A DNA stretch of 64,000 nucleotides from Pseudomonas synxantha (GTDB lineage: Bacteria > Pseudomonadota > Gammaproteobacteria > Pseudomonadales > Pseudomonadaceae), in NCBI RefSeq assembly GCF_900105675.1, contig NZ_LT629786.1, forward strand, positions 3,782,001 through 3,846,000, written 5' to 3'. The notes under the pieces were generated by a model. That model did not search any database, was not told where the DNA came from, and saw nothing but the letters and a program-made list of their open reading frames with translations. A program made the translations under genes and the position numbers. Below, piece by piece: positions 60,434-64,000 of this stretch (position 1 is its first letter; every line of letters starts with the position of its first letter).

Positions 60434-61621
60434 ATGGAAAACGTTCAGGCAAAACCCACCACCGCCGTCTGGCTGATGATCAGCGTGGTGCTGGTCGCCC
60501 TTAACCTGCGCCCGTCGATGGCAGCCGTGGGGCCGTTATTGTCGTCGATCCGCTTGGATGTGCCGTTGAGTTTCAGCAGCGCAGCCTTACTGACCATGTT
60601 GCCGGTCATGGCCATGGGCCTGGCAATGTTCTTTGGCATGGGCCTGGCCAAGCGCCTGGGCGAACATCGCAGCATTGTGCTGTCGTTGCTGGTGATTGGG
60701 CTGGCAACCTTGTCGCGGTTGTTCCTGGATTCGGCATTGGAGCTGATCGTCAGCGCCATCGCAGCGGGTGTCGGCATTGCGCTGATCCAGGCGCTGATGC
60801 CGGCGCTGATCAAGTCGCGGTTCAGCGCGAATGTCTCGTTATTCATGGGCATGTATGTCACCGCGATCATGGGTGGCGCCGCGCTGGCCGCCTCGTTCTC
60901 ACCGTTTGTACAAATGCAGACCGGCAGTTGGCGCATTGGCCTGGCAATCTGGGCAGCACTGGCGTTGCTGGCTCTGGTGTTCTGGTATGCCCAGCGCGCA
61001 GTCTTGCCGTCTTTACCCCAAGCCGGTTCAAGCGCGCAGGCCTCCTTTTTCGGCAACCGCCGCGCCTGGCTGCTGGCGATCTTTTTCGGCCTCGGCACGG
61101 CGTCCTACACCTGTGTGTTGGCGTGGCTGGCGCCGTATTACGTCGAGCAGGGCTGGAGTGAACAGAATGCCGGCTTGCTGCTGGGCTTCTTGACCGCCAT
61201 GGAAGTGATCTCGGGCCTGGTCACGCCGGCCATCGCCAACCGCCGCCAGGATAAACGCGCGGTAGTCGCGGTGCTGCTGGTGCTGATCATCCTGGGGTTC
61301 TGCGGCCTTATCCTGAGCCCCGGACACTGGAGCCTGCTGTGGCCATGCCTGCTCGGACTGGGAATTGGCGGCCTGTTTCCAATGAGCCTGATCCTGTCTC
61401 TTGACCACCTCGACAACCCGCGACGCGCCGGTAGCCTTACCGCGTTTGTGCAGGGCATCGGCTACCTGATCGCCGGCCTGTCGCCACTGATCGCCGGCAT
61501 GATTCGCGACCAACTGGGCAGTTTTGAATGGGCCTGGTGGTCATTGACGGCGGTGATCGTAGTGATGCTGCTGATCGTTATCCGCTTCGATCCGAAGCAT
61601 TACGCGCAACATATCCGCTGA
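60434..61621 (+). CDS. CynX/NimT-type MFS permease
   Basis: 395 residues, about 12 helices: VWLMISVVLVALNLRPSMAAVGPLLSSIRLDVPLSFSSAALLTMLPVMAMGLAMFF. The LNLRPSMAAVGPLL opening is typical of the CynX/NimT subfamily (cyanate, 2-nitroimidazole or unknown organic anions). Lies 11 kb from cynTS, following the AruI-like gene, so a link to cyanate is not implied by position. Confidence 0.85.
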   Translation: MENVQAKPTTAVWLMISVVLVALNLRPSMAAVGPLLSSIRLDVPLSFSSAALLTMLPVMAMGLAMFFGMGLAKRLGEHRSIVLSLLVIGLATLSRLFLDSALELIVSAIAAGVGIALIQALMPALIKSRFSANVSLFMGMYVTAIMGGAALAASFSPFVQMQTGSWRIGLAIWAALALLALVFWYAQRAVLPSLPQAGSSAQASFFGNRRAWLLAIFFGLGTASYTCVLAWLAPYYVEQGWSEQNAGLLLGFLTAMEVISGLVTPAIANRRQDKRAVVAVLLVLIILGFCGLILSPGHWSLLWPCLLGLGIGGLFPMSLILSLDHLDNPRRAGSLTAFVQGIGYLIAGLSPLIAGMIRDQLGSFEWAWWSLTAVIVVMLLIVIRFDPKHYAQHIR

Positions 61622-61718
61622 CGTCGTATTGCAAACATTATTTGTCCCACACATAACATTGAAGGGTCCTACAGAGCTTTCTATTGGTACGAGCGTTCCG
61701 TTAACATTTTGCCCAGTC

Positions 61719-61738
61719 TTGTACTGAGTTCGGTACAA
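61719..61738. promoter_or_regulatory. Candidate autoregulatory operator of the LysR gene
   Basis: TTGTAC and GTACAA (6-base arms) with an 8-base centre, ending 20 bases before the start codon at 61759. Position over the promoter suggests autoregulation; inferred. Confidence 0.45.
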
Positions 61739-61758
61739 AGGGTTTACGGACGAAACCG

Positions 61759-62694
61759 ATGCTAAACAGTAACTTGCTCAGAAAACTCGACATGCAGGAC
61801 CTGATGGTGTTCATCGCCGTCTACGACCAGAGCAGCGTTACCGATGTATCCGAGACGCTGTTCGTCAGCCAGTCCACCGTGAGCTATAGCCTGAAGAAGC
61901 TGCGTACCAGCTTTGAGGATGAGCTGTTTATCAACACGCGGGCGGGCATGCGCCCTACGTACAAGGCCACCACCATGTACGGGCATGTGCAGAAGATCCT
62001 GGAGAGCATCAACCTGTGTCACGCCGGTGGCCAGGCTTTCGACCCGACCCAACAGGCGGTGACCTTCAATGTGTGCGCCCCGGAATATTTCGAACAACTG
62101 ATCCTGCCGCGCCTGCTCAAGCACTTCGACCGCGCCGACCTGCCGGTGATCGTCAATGTGCAGAAGCTGGAAACCGATATTCCCGCCGACGACCTGCGCG
62201 AAGGCCGCCTGGACCTGGTGATCTGCTTCGGCCCGCACTTTCACCGCGCCCATAAAGACTTCAAGACCCAGATGCTGCTGGAGGACGACCTGGTCTGCGT
62301 ATTTGACCAACGCTCGGCGCCCAGGGAGCAGGCATTCAGCTTGCAGTCCTTCGTTGAGCGGCGGCATGTATTCCCCACGCCTTGGACCTCCGACACCAAC
62401 ATGATCGACGGCTGGCTCGCGCGCCAGGCCCACAAGCGCCAGGTGATCGCACGGGCCAACAGCTACAGCGCCGCGTTGAAGATGATTACCGGCACGGATT
62501 TCATCGTCACCCTGCCCCGCCGCGTACAGCAACTGTTGGCAGCGGCTCCGGGGTTCGGTGTTTGCGAAGCCCCCAACGGTCTGCCGGGGTTCACCCTGGA
62601 TATGCAGTGGAACGAAACCAATGGGCAGGACAGCGCCAACACCTGGTTTCGTGAGCAAGTGGTGAGGGCGTGTGAGGAACAGAGCCTTTTGTAG
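61759..62694 (+). CDS. LysR family regulator
   Basis: 311 residues. HTH KLDMQDLMVFIAVYDQSSVTDVSETLFVSQSTVSYSLKKLRTSFEDELFINTRAGMRPTYKA (NodD-like branch). Effector unknown. Faces a REPIN and a convergent LysR gene. A strong palindrome at 61719-61738 precedes it. Confidence 0.87.
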   Translation: MLNSNLLRKLDMQDLMVFIAVYDQSSVTDVSETLFVSQSTVSYSLKKLRTSFEDELFINTRAGMRPTYKATTMYGHVQKILESINLCHAGGQAFDPTQQAVTFNVCAPEYFEQLILPRLLKHFDRADLPVIVNVQKLETDIPADDLREGRLDLVICFGPHFHRAHKDFKTQMLLEDDLVCVFDQRSAPREQAFSLQSFVERRHVFPTPWTSDTNMIDGWLARQAHKRQVIARANSYSAALKMITGTDFIVTLPRRVQQLLAAAPGFGVCEAPNGLPGFTLDMQWNETNGQDSANTWFREQVVRACEEQSLL

Positions 62695-62787
62695 GAGCGA
62701 GCTTGCTCGCGAAAACTCGCAGGCGCCGCGCTCATTCAGGAATCCCGAGTTAACGTTGACGCTTTTCGCGAGCAAGCTCGCTCCTAC
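62692..62787. repeat. REPIN of a second type
   Basis: GTAGGAGCGAGCTTGCTCGC / GCGAGCAAGCTCGCTCCTAC arms around a ~50-base loop; a GAGCGAGCTTGCTCGCG core that differs from the GTGGGAGGGGGC family. Lies between two convergent LysR genes. Confidence 0.85.
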
Positions 62788-63707
62788 ATTTCGCCAGCAG
62801 GCCCTCGGTCGCTCATGAATGCCTCCAGCCGCGAGCGCATCCAGCGCTCCGCCGGGTCAGTGTCGACATGGCTGAGCCAGACCATCGACAAGTCCAGGGT
62901 CGGGGTTTGGAACGGAAACGGCTCGCAGAACAGGTTCCCGCTGGCGGCCATGGCCTGGGCAGTGTAGTCCGGCAGGCTGGCGATCATGTCGGTGCCGGCA
63001 AGCAACGCCGGCAGCGAGCTGTATTGCGGCACCGAGAGCACCACATGGCGCTTGCGGCCCACCTCCGCCAGCCACTCATCGGCAAACCCGGCCACGTTGG
63101 CAGTGTGGGACACCAGCACATGGGGCCGTGCGCAATATTCGTCGAGGGTCAGCGGCGTGTCCGAGGCATCGGCGCGCAGCAGGCACGGGCGGATATGCCG
63201 CAACAGCTTACGCTTGGCATTCGCCGGCAGGCCGCGGGTCTGGGTGATGCCGACGGTGATATCGCCGGAAGCCAGCAGGTCGGGAATACGCCAGTAATCC
63301 ACATGCTGCACCACGAACACCACCTGGGGCGCTTCCTGGCGCAAGGCCCGCAGCAACGGCGGCAGCAGGCCGAACTCAACGTCATCGGACAGGCCGATGC
63401 GAAAGGTCATGGTGCTGATGGAGGGGTCAAAATCGTGGGTCAGGCTCAGGGCCGATGACAGCGAATCGAGGGCCGGCGACAGGTGCTGGATAATTTCCTC
63501 GGCGCGGGCCGTGGGCTCCATGCGATGGCCGACGCGAATAAACAGTGGGTCATTGAACAAGGTACGCAGGCGGTTGAGGGCCGAGCTGATAGTCGGCTGG
63601 CCAAGAAACAGCTTCTCGGCCACCCGCGTCACATTGCGCTCGAGCATCAGTGCTTCGAAGACCACCATCAGGTTGATATCGGCCTTGCGTAATTCATTGC
63701 GATTCAT
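62784..63707 (-). CDS. LysR family regulator
   Basis: 307 residues. HTH LRKADINLMVVFEALMLERNVTRVAEKLFLGQPTISSALNRLRTLFNDPLFIRVGHRMEPTA; NodD/PhnR-like pattern. Start at 63707 has AAGGGG upstream. Convergent with the preceding LysR gene, their ends separated by a REPIN that the stop region overlaps by a few bases. Regulated target unknown; may lie beyond 63838. Confidence 0.87.
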   Translation of the reverse strand: MNRNELRKADINLMVVFEALMLERNVTRVAEKLFLGQPTISSALNRLRTLFNDPLFIRVGHRMEPTARAEEIIQHLSPALDSLSSALSLTHDFDPSISTMTFRIGLSDDVEFGLLPPLLRALRQEAPQVVFVVQHVDYWRIPDLLASGDITVGITQTRGLPANAKRKLLRHIRPCLLRADASDTPLTLDEYCARPHVLVSHTANVAGFADEWLAEVGRKRHVVLSVPQYSSLPALLAGTDMIASLPDYTAQAMAASGNLFCEPFPFQTPTLDLSMVWLSHVDTDPAERWMRSRLEAFMSDRGPAGEM

Positions 63708-63837
63708 CGGCGCCTGCCCCTTTCCCCAAGACAAGCCGCAGTTTAGAAAGGCAGCGGGGCTGCGTCTATGTGCGCACTGTTCATCCGCAGGCTTTGGGAC
63801 TATAAATCAGCTCTTGAAGGTCACAGGTACACCGCCG

Positions 63838-64000
63838 TGCTGGTCATTTTCGCCTTAAGCATCCTGCTCAGCGGGGTTTTGCTCTGGGCCATCAAATTCA
63901 TCGTCAACCCCACCGCCAGGACTTTGCTGCGCGTTTTTGTCGGTTTATGCCTGGCGGCGGTGGTGGCTTACCTGGTGCTGGCTTCCGGGTTTCCGACCTC
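63838..64000 (+). CDS. Partial membrane protein at the window end
   Basis: Reads from a GTG at 63838 to the window end, opening VLVIFALSILLSGVLLWAIKFIV then FVGLCLAAVVAYLVLASGF: two membrane helices. The downstream part is missing, so neither the true start nor the protein can be identified. It is divergent from the LysR gene. Confidence 0.4.

Overview
The window is chromosomal DNA from a Pseudomonas, most likely of the P. fluorescens group. Evidence: topA-DUF1653-fadA-fadB, pdxB/MATE, tusA-rlmM-acnA and cynR-cynT-cynS all encode typical Pseudomonas proteins; the DNA is GC-rich; and intergenic spaces are studded with paired REP palindromes of the GTGGGAG..GCTTGCTCCC type common in that group. 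No rRNA, tRNA, prophage, plasmid or CRISPR signal was found. About 63 genes are supported, most of them housekeeping or metabolic.

Layout. 1-13 kb: 5' part of topA, the fadBA beta-oxidation operon, a universal stress protein, the ABC-F ATPase uup, lytic transglycosylase slt, a Fic AMPylase-type protein and an ABC exporter. 13-24 kb: pdxB, a MATE pump, tusA, rlmM, aconitase acnA, lpxO, cysK and a DUF748 protein. 24-32 kb: a MoxR/VWA pair, an odd protein with dockerin/EF-hand-like calcium loops, the pxpABC 5-oxoprolinase operon with a divergent LysR regulator, and small conserved genes. 32-44 kb: an S9 oligopeptidase, a lone cyclic-nucleotide-binding protein, a spermidine-synthase-like protein, an exported ParB-like protein, an HNH nuclease, a SPOUT RNA methyltransferase, a degenerate M61-like protein and rnd with YcgL. 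44-64 kb is more accessory: a glutamine-synthetase-like enzyme beside a PheC-like periplasmic protein, cyanate detoxification (cynR/cynTS), a double-Cache periplasmic protein, p-hydroxybenzoate catabolism (pobR/pobA plus an MFS pump), an MBL-fold/NAD(P)-reductase pair under a LysR gene, an AruI-like ThDP decarboxylase, a CynX-type permease and two more LysR genes.

The most interesting signal is non-coding. Two copies of a 348-461 bp non-autonomous element (37389-37849 and 57285-57632, in opposite orientation) carry ~20-bp terminal inverted repeats. Both sit at the same nucleotide position of a REP arm, immediately before GGCAAGCC, with an 8-bp flanking repeat (8/8 and 7/8 identical). Removing the second copy on paper restores a perfect REPIN arm, so this looks like a REP-targeting MITE. 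Other points to check are a possible small RNA upstream of fadB with its own terminator, an overlooked 59-aa gene overlapping pobR, and several regulator-proximal palindromes.
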